Part shown: piece after piece, positions 25,574-33,976 of the stretch
Position numbering within the stretch: position 1 is the stretch's first letter
Layout of the letters: every line of letters starts with the position of its first letter
Assembly: GCA_964632945.1 (NCBI GenBank)
Contig: CAZWCX010000054.1
Span: 1 to 44,975, forward strand
DNA length: 44,975 bases
Direction of reading: 5' to 3'
From: CAZWCX01 sp964632945
Lineage (GTDB): Bacteria > Planctomycetota > MHYJ01 > WSZJ01 > CAZWCX01
Translations under genes and position numbers: made by a program
Notes under the pieces: generated by a model
Databases searched by the model: none
Told to the model about the DNA's origin: nothing
The model's input: the letters and a program-made list of their open reading frames with translations, nothing else

Positions 25574-26842
25574 TCAGGCGGCTCCCTCCTGAAGCAACCG
25601 GAGCCGCTTCAGGTGCGTTTCCGCATAGCCGTTGCCCGGCGAGATCTGCAGCGCCTTCTCGAACCAGGAGATGGCCTTTTCCAGGTCGCCCAGACGGCTG
25701 TACGCCTCGGCCGCCCGGATGCAGGGTGTGGAGTCGGTCGAGGCGAGACCCGCGGCCTGTTCGTAGTGCCGGGCCGCCTCCTCGAAGTCGTCCTTGGCGT
25801 CCCGAGCGAGGTCGCCCAGGGACATGCGGATCCAGGCATTCTGCGGCGAAACTTCCGCGGCGCCGGAAAACCACTCGATCGCCTGGTCGGGATTCTTGAG
25901 CCGGTCCCGGTGGAGCACGGCGATTTGGATGTACGGGTGCTCGGAGAGGGGATTCGCCCGAATGGACGCTTCGAGCCAGGCGATCGCCTGTTCGGGGTCG
26001 TTCTTCCGGTCGCGGTACAGTTCGGCCAGCGAGTTGCAGGCATGGGCCGAGTTGTCGGGATCGGCTTCCACCGCCTTGCTGAACCACTCGATCGCCTTGT
26101 CCCAGTCGCGGGTCCGCTCCCGGTGGATCTCCCCGATCGCCATGAAGGGATTGCAGTTGTGCGGATCACGCCGGGCGGCTTCCTCCCACCACTTCACCGC
26201 CGAGTCGATGTCCCGCGCGCGGTCGCGGTAGAGATCCGCAAGTCGGCAGCAAACCCACCCGGCATTCACATCGGCCGCGGCGGCCGCGGTCCACCAGCGG
26301 ATCGCCTCGTCCCAGTTGCGCAGGCGAAGTTCGTGGATCTCGGCGAGCCACGCGTTCACGTGGATCCGGCCGGGATCGATCGCCAGCGCCTCTTCGAAGC
26401 AGCGGATGGCCGCCTCGGTGTCGTCCCGGTGATCGCGGGCCAGCATGCCCAGCCATTCGTGGTACGGGGCGTAGCCGGGACGCGCGGCGATCGCCTCCTC
26501 CAGGCACGCGATCGCCTGATCGCCGTCGGCGAGGTGGTCGCGGTAGATCTCGACCAGGTTCTCGACCGCGCGGGTTTCCGTCGGGCGGCGCAGGAAGGCC
26601 TCCCGGTGCCACGGGATGGCCGCTTCCGGGAGCCGGAGCTGCTTGCGCAACGCCTCGCCGATCTCGTTGAGATGGTGGGAATCGCGCAGGTCTTTCAACG
26701 CCAGGCCGCGCTGACGCTGCAGATCGGCCCGGAGCGTCTCGGGACAGTCCTCCGGCAGGGCCAGCTCGGGCACGACGACCCGGGATGGCGACGCGACGCG
26801 CGCGGGAACTTCCACGGTCGGGGGATTGGTCGGCGAGGTCAT
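25574..26842 (-). CDS. TPR-like repeat protein with YRDR-type repeats
   Basis: A 422-residue cytoplasmic protein without signal or membrane helix. It consists of about nine helical repeats of ~36-37 residues, each carrying an unusual signature (Y/H)-R-(D/E)-R-x-x-(D/N)-x-(D/E)-x-AI-x-W, such as YRDRKNDPEQAIAWL, HRERTRDWDKAIEWF and HRDRLKNPDQAIEWF. Repeats of this kind are TPR/Sel1-like and normally mediate protein binding. GAGGAGGGGAG precedes the ATG. The repeat regularity suggests a recent internal expansion. The function is unknown. Confidence 0.85.
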   Translation of the reverse strand: MTSPTNPPTVEVPARVASPSRVVVPELALPEDCPETLRADLQRQRGLALKDLRDSHHLNEIGEALRKQLRLPEAAIPWHREAFLRRPTETRAVENLVEIYRDHLADGDQAIACLEEAIAARPGYAPYHEWLGMLARDHRDDTEAAIRCFEEALAIDPGRIHVNAWLAEIHELRLRNWDEAIRWWTAAAAADVNAGWVCCRLADLYRDRARDIDSAVKWWEEAARRDPHNCNPFMAIGEIHRERTRDWDKAIEWFSKAVEADPDNSAHACNSLAELYRDRKNDPEQAIAWLEASIRANPLSEHPYIQIAVLHRDRLKNPDQAIEWFSGAAEVSPQNAWIRMSLGDLARDAKDDFEEAARHYEQAAGLASTDSTPCIRAAEAYSRLGDLEKAISWFEKALQISPGNGYAETHLKRLRLLQEGAA

Positions 26843-26872
26843 GGAGGGCTCCCCTCCTCACAAACACGCATC

Positions 26873-26905
26873 GCGCCCCGGTCCGGCGGGGGCCGGCCGG
26901 GGCGC
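26873..26905 (-). terminator. Hairpin after the thioredoxin-like gene
   Basis: GCGCCCCGG (26873-26881) pairs with CCGGGGCGC (26897-26905), a 9-bp stem extendable by two pairs. It lies 28 nt after the thioredoxin stop and just before the Shine-Dalgarno of the next gene. There is only a weak T content afterwards (GTGTTTGTG), so termination is probable but not certain. Confidence 0.5.
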
Positions 26906-26933
26906 GCAGGATCCGGGATGGACGCCCACCCTC

Positions 26934-27431
26934 TTACTTGTTTTCGGCTGCCGAGAGCGCTTTCTCTATCGCCTCCTGGAGGCCGACTTCCTCGTTTTCG
27001 TCGCTCCAGAAGATTTTTCCGTCCCGGCCGACCACGAAGGTGCTCGGGTAGTACTCGATTCCGAACGCCTCCCCGGTCTCATCGCCGTAGCCGTTCGGCC
27101 AGGTGATTTTGTGCTCCCGGAGCCACGCTTCCATCTTGGGCTTGTCTTTTTCCGCGTCCGGGGTGAGACCGATGAAGACGACGCCCTTCTCCTTGAACTT
27201 CTCGTAAGCCTCGACGAGGCTCGGGGCGGCTTCGCCGCACGCGCCTCACCAGTAGCCCCAGAAGTCGATGACCTGGACCTTGCCCTTGCGCTCCTCGGCG
27301 GTGGGGGCCGATCCGTTGAGCCAGCCGGCGACCTTGATCTCGGGGACATCCGCCCCGGGGCGAAGCGGCTCGGCCCAGGCGCAGAGCAGCGCCAGGCAAA
27401 GCAGCGGGAGGGTGACCCAACCGACGCGCAT
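26934..27431 (-). CDS. Exported thioredoxin-like protein with UGA at the first redox Cys (candidate selenoprotein)
   Basis: Read through the TGA at 27246-27248, the gene gives a 165-residue TlpA/thioredoxin-fold protein. Residues 1-20 form a signal peptide (hydrophobic, ending CAWAEP). Then come AEERKGKVQVIDFWGYW, the TGA as residue 62, and GACGEAAPSLVEAYEKF. In this family W-C-x-x-C follows DFW-x-x-W, so the TGA occupies exactly the first catalytic Cys and Cys65 is the second: a U-x-x-C motif. Afterwards GVVFIGLTPD and EAFGIEYYPSTFVVGRDGKI (cis-Pro) complete the fold. The start at 27431 has GGAGGTG upstream. Two stem-loops lie just after the TGA. Selenocysteine is the simplest reading; a TGC/TGT-to-TGA error is the alternative. 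Confidence 0.75.
27206..27248 (-). promoter_or_regulatory. Candidate bacterial SECIS region after the in-frame UGA
   Basis: In the mRNA the UGA is followed by GCGGC-GAA-GCCGC (plus strand 27226-27238) and AGCCUC-GUC-GAGGCU (27207-27221), perfect 5- and 6-bp stems. Both apical loops begin with G; the second lies about 31 nt after the UGA. Bacterial SECIS elements sit directly downstream of the UGA with a G in the apical loop. GC-rich coding DNA forms hairpins easily, so this is supportive only. Confidence 0.45.
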
Positions 27432-27509
27432 GGATGAACACCTCCGGCAGGGACCACGGGTCATTCGGGTGCGCCCGCGCGCTCCCGGGTTCGGCGACCC
27501 ATCGGCGAC

Positions 27510-27539
27510 AGTATACCCCTCGCGAGCGACGGACGTCCA
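27510..27539 (-). promoter_or_regulatory. Promoter of the thioredoxin-like gene
   Basis: Minus strand: -35 TGGACG (27539-27534), 18-nt spacer, -10 TATACT (27515-27510). Transcription from about 27503 would leave a leader of about 70 nt. The rest of 27432-27622 shows nothing else. Confidence 0.45.
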
Positions 27540-27622
27540 GTCGGTGCGACCTCGGATCGCGCGCATCGGGACCGTGTCCCCTTTCCCGGCAACCGCTCCG
27601 CGGGGACCCGGAGGGGATCGGG

Positions 27623-30517
27623 CTAGCGGCGCATCCGGGCGATCTTCTGGTGCAGCTGATCTCCCCGCTCGAGCTTCGGGAACAGGTAGAGCGCGTCGTC
27701 CACGTACCGTTCGGCCTCGTCGAGGTCCTTCTTGTCGATCGCGATCTCGGCCATGTCGCAGTAGAGGTTGCCGATGCGCTCATCCATGTTGCCGCGGCGA
27801 TTCATCGCCTGCGCGGTGGAGACGGCAATCCCGTACTCCGCCAGCGCGGCGTCGAATTGCTGCAGCGCGCGATGCGCGCGGCCGATTTCGACGTGGAGAT
27901 CGACGTCGAGGGGATGGACTTCGTTGGCCTCTTCCAGGGCCCGCAACGCCAGGTCGTGCTTCCCGCGCGCGGTGTGCAACTCCGCAAGCTTGCGACGCAC
28001 TCCGGAGTCGTCCTGGTCGATGGCGCGCAGGGCCTCGAGTTCGGCGATCTGCTTGTCGGTCTCCCCGGCGGCTTCGTAGATCTGGGCGAGGAACTGGTAC
28101 GGGTTGTTGTCCTTCTCGGCGCGGTTGGGATAGGCCTTCTTGGCCGCCTCGAACGCGGCGATCGCCTCGGGATTCCGCTTGGCGGCCTGGTGGAGCATGC
28201 CCAAGCGCAGGTGGACGCCGTAGTAGCCCGCGCCCGCCTTGACCGCGGCATCGAGGTGTCCGCGGGCCTCCTCCTTCTTGCCGGCCCCGTGGGCCAGGTA
28301 CCCGAGCGCCGCCAGCGCCTCGCCGTTCCCCGGGGCGGCGTCGACCGCTCGCTGGGCCATCGTCTGCGCCTCCGCCGCCGCGCCGTTCCCCAAGTGGTAC
28401 CAGGCCAGCTTCGCCAGCGCGGCGGCATCTTTGGCGTCCGCCGCCACCTTCGCCTCGAGCGCGTCCTTCTCTTCTTCGCTCACCGCCGGCGGCACCTGCA
28501 GGGTACCGAGTCGCTGGTCCAGCCAGGCGAAGAAATCCCGGTCGAACTCCGGGATCTCCACCCCGAGGACGTCCTTCACCACCTTCGGCGTGCGGCTGCC
28601 CGCACCGTAGGCTTCCAGCATCGCCACGATCTTCTCGAATCCGTACTTCCCGGCGATGTAGTCGCAGACCAGCGAGGCATGGAAGTAGCACAGGATCACC
28701 TGCCCGGGCCACTTCGGACGGGTGAAGCCGCGATTCAATTCGCCCAGGCCGAGCAGCATCCCCTTGCGCCGGGCGTCGTACAGTTCCAACTCCATCTCCC
28801 GCGCCCAATCCGGCCGATGTTCCTTCTCTTCGTAGACGGAGAGGCCCTCGGTGAGCCAGCGGGGCACGCGGCCCTTGCTCTTCTGCAGGGTGACCACGTG
28901 GGCGTATTCGTGCCAGGTGACCCGCGCCCAGTTGAAGACGCCGAATTGCTTCTGGCCGGCCGGGGAGAGGAGGGTGCACACCTTTCCGAAGCAGGCTCCC
29001 AGCGCGCCGATTCCCACCACGCCGGCGGTGCGCACCGAGAAGTCCTGGTACTTGGGGAACATCTCGATCAGGATCGGTCCCTGCGTCTCGATGCCGTACT
29101 TCTTCCCCAGCGTGGCGTCGGCCCGGGCGATCAGGCGCGACAGGTAGGGAAGCATCACGGGCTCTTCGGTCTTGGCCATCCGGTAGAGGAACTTGCCCTC
29201 CTCGTGGTCGATGAACTCCTCCTTCATGAGATCGAACAACTGGAGGGTGTTGTAGGCTTCGGCCTGGAAGGAGTCGTTCTGAAACGCAAGGTTGATCTCC
29301 TCGTACGCCTCCTTCTCGCGCCCCTGATGGAGGAGGCACATGCCGAGTGAATTGCGCGCCCCCCAGTCCTTGGGGTCGAGTTCGACGGCCTTGCGCAGGT
29401 AAACCTCGGCCTCCGTGAAGCGAAGGGTGCGGATGCAGATCCGTCCCACGTGGTGGTAGAAGCGGGCGCAGCGCGGATTGAGTGCCGCGGCCGACTTCTC
29501 GACCGCGGCGAGCGCAGCTGCGTCCCCCTGGTACTGGTGGAGAGCGCCGAGCAGACCGAGCGTGTCGAGGTCGGCGGGATTGATGGTCGCGGCCCGTTCC
29601 AGGTGTTTCCGGGCGGCGTCGTATTCCTCGTCGAAAAGATGGAGCATCGCCTGCAGGTGCAGGGCCGGCACGAGCTGGGGGTTGATCTTGAGCGCACGCG
29701 CCACCTCTCGCTCCGCCTCGTCGAGCGCGTACTTCTGGAGATTGTAGACGGCGAGGCCGATGCGGGCTTCCGGGTGGTACTTGTTGAAGTCGGTGACCTG
29801 GCGGAAGGTCTTGGCGGCGTCGACGGCGTTGTTCTTGTCCAGATAAAGAAAGGCCTCGAGCAGGTAGGCATCGTAGTAGTACTTGTCGGCCTGGGCGACG
29901 GCGGGCAGCACCTGGTCGACGACGGTCTGGAGCGTCCCGCTGTCGCCCGTGCGCGTCCCGGCGCGGGAGCCCGCGACCGCGATGTCGTACAGCAGATCGG
30001 GGTCGGGAGACGCCTGCTGGAGGAGATCGGGGGTGGACCAGTAGACGTCCATGACCGCCTGGTAGGCGGACTCGGCTTCGTCGTACTGTCCGCGTTCTTC
30101 GAGCACCTGACCGCGCACGACGAGTCCGAACGTGTTGCCGGGTTGTTTGGCGAGCACGGCATCCGCGTGGGCGAGGGCCTCTTTGAGCCGGCCACGGCGG
30201 AGCAGGACCTTGACGAGGGCCCGACGGACCAGCAGGGAGTCCTTGGCGGCGAGGTATTCGGTCAGGTGCTTTTCGGCCTCCTCATACTGCCCGGTCTCGA
30301 TTCGCAGTCGATTGATCCCGAGGACGACCGCGAGGTCGTCGGGGGATTTGGCGAATTCCGCTTCGAACTCCTTCTGCGCGCCCTTGTAATCGCCGCGATA
30401 GAGGGCGAGCCAGGCCTTCGACTTCATGGCCGGGCGTTCTTCCGCGCGGGCGAGCGCGGGCGCCAGGAAGACGAGGAGCAGAAGGAGAGGGGTCAACCGC
30501 AGGCGGGAACGCGACAT
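27623..30517 (-). CDS. Exported TPR protein with embedded zinc-metallopeptidase (MA-like) domain
   Basis: A 964-residue protein. The start at 30517 has GGGAGGAAT upstream and opens a signal peptide (LTPLLLLLVFLAPALARAEE). Residues ~30-480 are TPRs (for example AEVYLRKAVELDPKDWGARN). A central domain carries HEYAH (His536, His540) followed by RVPRWLTEGLSVYEE, the HExxH plus downstream Glu pattern of gluzincin-type peptidase-MA domains. Another set of TPRs fills ~720-964. This looks like a periplasmic or outer-membrane-associated protease with binding scaffolds on both sides. The neighbouring thioredoxin-like gene is separated by 190 nt and its own promoter. The substrate is unknown. Confidence 0.88.
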   Translation of the reverse strand: MSRSRLRLTPLLLLLVFLAPALARAEERPAMKSKAWLALYRGDYKGAQKEFEAEFAKSPDDLAVVLGINRLRIETGQYEEAEKHLTEYLAAKDSLLVRRALVKVLLRRGRLKEALAHADAVLAKQPGNTFGLVVRGQVLEERGQYDEAESAYQAVMDVYWSTPDLLQQASPDPDLLYDIAVAGSRAGTRTGDSGTLQTVVDQVLPAVAQADKYYYDAYLLEAFLYLDKNNAVDAAKTFRQVTDFNKYHPEARIGLAVYNLQKYALDEAEREVARALKINPQLVPALHLQAMLHLFDEEYDAARKHLERAATINPADLDTLGLLGALHQYQGDAAALAAVEKSAAALNPRCARFYHHVGRICIRTLRFTEAEVYLRKAVELDPKDWGARNSLGMCLLHQGREKEAYEEINLAFQNDSFQAEAYNTLQLFDLMKEEFIDHEEGKFLYRMAKTEEPVMLPYLSRLIARADATLGKKYGIETQGPILIEMFPKYQDFSVRTAGVVGIGALGACFGKVCTLLSPAGQKQFGVFNWARVTWHEYAHVVTLQKSKGRVPRWLTEGLSVYEEKEHRPDWAREMELELYDARRKGMLLGLGELNRGFTRPKWPGQVILCYFHASLVCDYIAGKYGFEKIVAMLEAYGAGSRTPKVVKDVLGVEIPEFDRDFFAWLDQRLGTLQVPPAVSEEEKDALEAKVAADAKDAAALAKLAWYHLGNGAAAEAQTMAQRAVDAAPGNGEALAALGYLAHGAGKKEEARGHLDAAVKAGAGYYGVHLRLGMLHQAAKRNPEAIAAFEAAKKAYPNRAEKDNNPYQFLAQIYEAAGETDKQIAELEALRAIDQDDSGVRRKLAELHTARGKHDLALRALEEANEVHPLDVDLHVEIGRAHRALQQFDAALAEYGIAVSTAQAMNRRGNMDERIGNLYCDMAEIAIDKKDLDEAERYVDDALYLFPKLERGDQLHQKIARMRR

Positions 30518-30593
30518 CGGTGGATTCCTCCCGGGGAAGGGGTTTCCTTGAGCATACCCGCGCCGGGCGATGATGTCACGGATCGCCCGGGGA

Positions 30594-31553
30594 TCAGTCC
30601 CGGCTGCCCATGTCGTACATTGCCCAGGAGGCTGCGCAGAGGACGGCGACGCCGGCGATGCCCACGGCCGAGGGGCCGGTCTTGAAGAGGGTCGCCGCGG
30701 GCCACAGGGCGACGAGGAACACGCCGAGCAGGGCAAAGAAGTAGATCGCGCCGAAGCGGTCGAAAAGCCAGCGATTGGGACCGAGCAGGTCGCGGAGCGA
30801 AACGGTCTTGGCGGGGGAGACCTCGATCCGGTTCTGCGAGGTGTAGGCGATGATTTCGCGCTGGGTCACGGTGGCCGGGTGCCGATAGTCGAGGCGTCGC
30901 GCGCGCAGACGCGCGCGAACGACGCCGCGGATCCACTGGCTGGCGTGGCTGAGGGCGACCGCGCGCTTTTCCCCGGCGTACTCCGCGCGCCGGGTGCGGA
31001 TCCACAGGGCAGGTTCCTCGGCGAGCGGGGCGAGGTGGTCCCAGAGCTGGTCTTCGCCGTCGAAGACGTCCGGGGTCACGCGTCCGAGGGTGCGCAGTTT
31101 CACCGTCCCCGCGAGGACCGCCCGGGCGAGGGCCTCCTCGGTGGTGGCGATGCTGACGAGGTCCTCGTTCGGGGTGACGGCGTAGAAGAAGGCGCGGGCG
31201 GCTCGAACCTGTTCCGGCCAGAGTTCCTTCGGGCCGAGGAGGGCGTCTCGAGCGGGTCCCGGGGGCGGGAATTCCGCGAAGACGGCGACTTCGCCCCTGC
31301 GGATGTGGACGTTGGCGAGGAACGTGACGCCGACGGGCGCGTCGAAGAGGTAAGCCCCGGGGGCGATCACCTCATGCGCGAAATCCCCCTTCTCCAGCCG
31401 GGCGTCGATGCCCTCGATTTCGGAGATTTCGAGATGCTTGACCAGCATCGTGCCGTGCGGAAACGAGCCGGCCAGGATCTGCATCAACTCGGTCGGTCGC
31501 AGTCCGTGACAGATCAGTTCGTGGTAGTCGCCGCGGGCGAGAGTGAGGTCCAT
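30594..31553 (-). CDS. Unknown protein with two C-terminal membrane helices
   Basis: A 319-residue protein I cannot assign. The N-terminal ~250 residues are soluble, mixed alpha/beta (AYLFDAPVGVTFLANVHIRRG), without a recognised motif. Two hydrophobic helices near the C-terminus (about 270-290 and 297-312) put it in the inner membrane, with the bulk on one face. The start at 31553 lacks a Shine-Dalgarno, so it is uncertain; an in-frame upstream start at 31589 would add 12 residues. It lies between the GT-flippase gene (52 nt) and the TPR peptidase (76 nt), all on the minus strand. Confidence 0.65.
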   Translation of the reverse strand: MDLTLARGDYHELICHGLRPTELMQILAGSFPHGTMLVKHLEISEIEGIDARLEKGDFAHEVIAPGAYLFDAPVGVTFLANVHIRRGEVAVFAEFPPPGPARDALLGPKELWPEQVRAARAFFYAVTPNEDLVSIATTEEALARAVLAGTVKLRTLGRVTPDVFDGEDQLWDHLAPLAEEPALWIRTRRAEYAGEKRAVALSHASQWIRGVVRARLRARRLDYRHPATVTQREIIAYTSQNRIEVSPAKTVSLRDLLGPNRWLFDRFGAIYFFALLGVFLVALWPAATLFKTGPSAVGIAGVAVLCAASWAMYDMGSRD

Positions 31554-31604
31554 GCGCCGGAGGATAGGCGAGCGACCCGGGGGGCGCAAGAAAAACGCGG
31601 GCGG

Positions 31605-33836
31605 CTATGCGCCGAGGGCGAGGGCGGCCAGGACGGCCGCGCCGGCGATCCAGGCGACGAGTCCGCGCAGGTCGGGGAGGGGTGTGCCGCGGGCGAGGGC
31701 GGCGACCAGGGCGATTTCGGCCACGCGGGCCAGGGCATGTCCGGCGGGAGCGCCTGCGGCGCCGAGCAGGGGAATCAGCCCGGCCGAGCCGGCCACGTGG
31801 AGAGCGCAGACGAAGGTGTTGACCAGGAGGACCCGCGCGAGCCGGCCCTCGGCGGTCCAGGCGCAGATCGCGGCCCAGGGAACGACGTCGAGCCAGTCGG
31901 AAAGCACCTGGAACCGGAGGGCGGGGGCGCCGGCGCGGAAGGGCGCGTCGTACAGCAGGTGGAGCCAACCGGCCGGCGCGAGGGAAAGCAGGGCCGCGAC
32001 CGGCGCGCAGAGGAGCAAGGCGGCGCGAAACGTGCGCCGCAATTCGTCCGCGCGCTGCGGCGGGGCGGCGGCGGAGAGGCGGGGGAAGGTCTCCAGCGAC
32101 AGGGTGGCGAGCAGCAGGGGGGTCAGGGTGCGTGAGAGTCCAAGCGCCGCCTGGTAGTGGCCGCCCGCCGCCTCTCCGCCGGCGTCGAAAACGAGGCGGC
32201 GCACGACGGTCATGGACGCGTTCTCCGCCAGGGCCCCGAGGACGCCGACGGCGCCGAACCCGAGGAGGATCCGCGCCAGCGAGGGATCGACGCGGCCCGG
32301 GGAGGCCAGCCAGGCGGGACGGGCGGGGGAGCGGCGCCAGGAGGTCCAGGCGAACGCGCAGGCCACCGCGCCGGCGATCGGGATGGCCGCCGAAGCTCCG
32401 ATCAACCCCGCCGTCGGCGCGAGGATCATGACCGGAAGCGCCGCCGTCCAGCCGCCGCCGGCGGCGGCGAGGGCCTGGCCGTCGAGGTCCCGATGAGCGG
32501 AGAGCAGGCATCCCCAGTACTGGACCGCCACGGTGAACGGGACCGACAACGCGCCGAGGACGATCAGGCCCGCCCACTTCGGTTCGCCGAAGAGAAGCGT
32601 CGACAGCGGCGCCGCGGCGACGGCGGCCAGCAGCGTGATTCCGACGGTCGTGCCGGCCAGCAAGCGGACGGCCGTCGCCCGAAGATCTCCCGGCGTGCCT
32701 TCCTCCGGGCGCGCCGCGCGCCGGCTCACCTCGCGGACCAGGCCGCGCGACAGGCCCAGGAACGCCGCCACCCCGAGCAGATTGACGAACTGCGCGAGTT
32801 GCGAAAGCACGCCCACGCCGGCCGAGCCCAGCGACAGGGCGACGACCTTGGTGCGCGCGATCGCGACCCCGAGGGCGACGGCGCGCACCATGCCCATGCG
32901 CAGCATGACCGCGCCGACGCGGGGACCGCCGTCGCTTCCCTGTCCACGCGCCAGGGCCAGGTCGCGGAGCGACTTGACCAGGTTTTTCCACGAGCGGCCG
33001 TCGCCGGGCCGGTGCAGAAGGGCGCGCGCGAGGAAAGGCACGGCACCGGCGGGGCGTCCGGCGGCGAGCAAGGTGTCTCCCGTGCCCGCCGCGACGGCGT
33101 GCAGCCGGCGGCGCGCGATCTCCGACGGCACCCGCCCCGGATGGGTCGCGAGGAAGCGCCGAAGCACGCCATAACGGTAGCGGACCGAATCGGGGTCCGC
33201 GGTGATCGAGGCCCCCCCGCGGCGCACCACCGTGAGCACGTCGGGGAGCACGGCGAGCCGTCCGCGCGCCGCCAGCCGCAGGCCGAGGTCGAGGTCTTCG
33301 GCCGCGGGCAGGGTTTCGTCGAGCGGTCCGGCATCGCGAAGCGCCGAGGCGCGCGCCACCACGCACTGCAGGAGGAAGAACTGCCGCTCGAAGAGGTCGA
33401 CGAGACGGTCGCCGGTCCCCGGCGCAGGCGGTTCCGGCGCCTCCCGGGCCGCGCCGTCCGGGCCCTCGAAGCGGTAGCCGGTCACGACCGCGGCCACCCC
33501 GGGATCGCGCTGAAGCGCTTCGACGGCGACCCGAAGCCGTTCCGGCTCCCATCGGTCGTCGGAATCGAGAAAGGCGAGCCATTCGCCCCGCGCCGCGGCG
33601 ATCCCCGCGTTGCGCGCGGCGGACGGTCCCCCGTGCGCGACCCGGAGGTAGCGCACGCGCGGGTCCCGTGCCGTGACCTCGGCGATGCGCGCCTCCGTGT
33701 CGTCCGCGCCTCCGTCATCGACGACGATCGCTTCCCAGTCCGGGACGGTCTGGGCGCGCACGCTCTCAATCGCCTCGACCACCTGTCGGGCGCGATGGTA
33801 CGTGGGCACGATCACGCTGATGCGGACGTCCGTCAT
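31605..33836 (-). CDS. Glycosyltransferase family 2 fused to a polysaccharide flippase
   Basis: A 743-residue two-part protein. Residues 1-~300 are a GT-A glycosyltransferase: SVIVPTYHRARQVVEAIESV, VVDDGGADDTEA and the metal-binding DSD at 91-93 (FLDSDDRWEPERL). From about residue 320 there are many hydrophobic helices typical of the MOP superfamily (Wzx/MATE-like), starting GAVMLRMGMVRAVALGVAIARTK, where a free flippase would begin. A single protein that both makes a glycosyl bond and flips the lipid-linked product would be an unusual coupling. No stop or frameshift is seen at the junction. Polysaccharide or glycolipid export is inferred. Confidence 0.86.
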   Translation of the reverse strand: MTDVRISVIVPTYHRARQVVEAIESVRAQTVPDWEAIVVDDGGADDTEARIAEVTARDPRVRYLRVAHGGPSAARNAGIAAARGEWLAFLDSDDRWEPERLRVAVEALQRDPGVAAVVTGYRFEGPDGAAREAPEPPAPGTGDRLVDLFERQFFLLQCVVARASALRDAGPLDETLPAAEDLDLGLRLAARGRLAVLPDVLTVVRRGGASITADPDSVRYRYGVLRRFLATHPGRVPSEIARRRLHAVAAGTGDTLLAAGRPAGAVPFLARALLHRPGDGRSWKNLVKSLRDLALARGQGSDGGPRVGAVMLRMGMVRAVALGVAIARTKVVALSLGSAGVGVLSQLAQFVNLLGVAAFLGLSRGLVREVSRRAARPEEGTPGDLRATAVRLLAGTTVGITLLAAVAAAPLSTLLFGEPKWAGLIVLGALSVPFTVAVQYWGCLLSAHRDLDGQALAAAGGGWTAALPVMILAPTAGLIGASAAIPIAGAVACAFAWTSWRRSPARPAWLASPGRVDPSLARILLGFGAVGVLGALAENASMTVVRRLVFDAGGEAAGGHYQAALGLSRTLTPLLLATLSLETFPRLSAAAPPQRADELRRTFRAALLLCAPVAALLSLAPAGWLHLLYDAPFRAGAPALRFQVLSDWLDVVPWAAICAWTAEGRLARVLLVNTFVCALHVAGSAGLIPLLGAAGAPAGHALARVAEIALVAALARGTPLPDLRGLVAWIAGAAVLAALALGA

Positions 33837-33976
33837 GGGCGATCGCGGGGCTCGGCACGGGGACACGGGGGGCAAGGCCAGCCTCCGCGCGGGGGGCACG
33901 TCCCGCGGGGGGCGGAGGGACCGCGCGGATCGCGCGCAGATCTCCGGGCCTCCCGTCCCGCGCGCGGCCGAATCGG

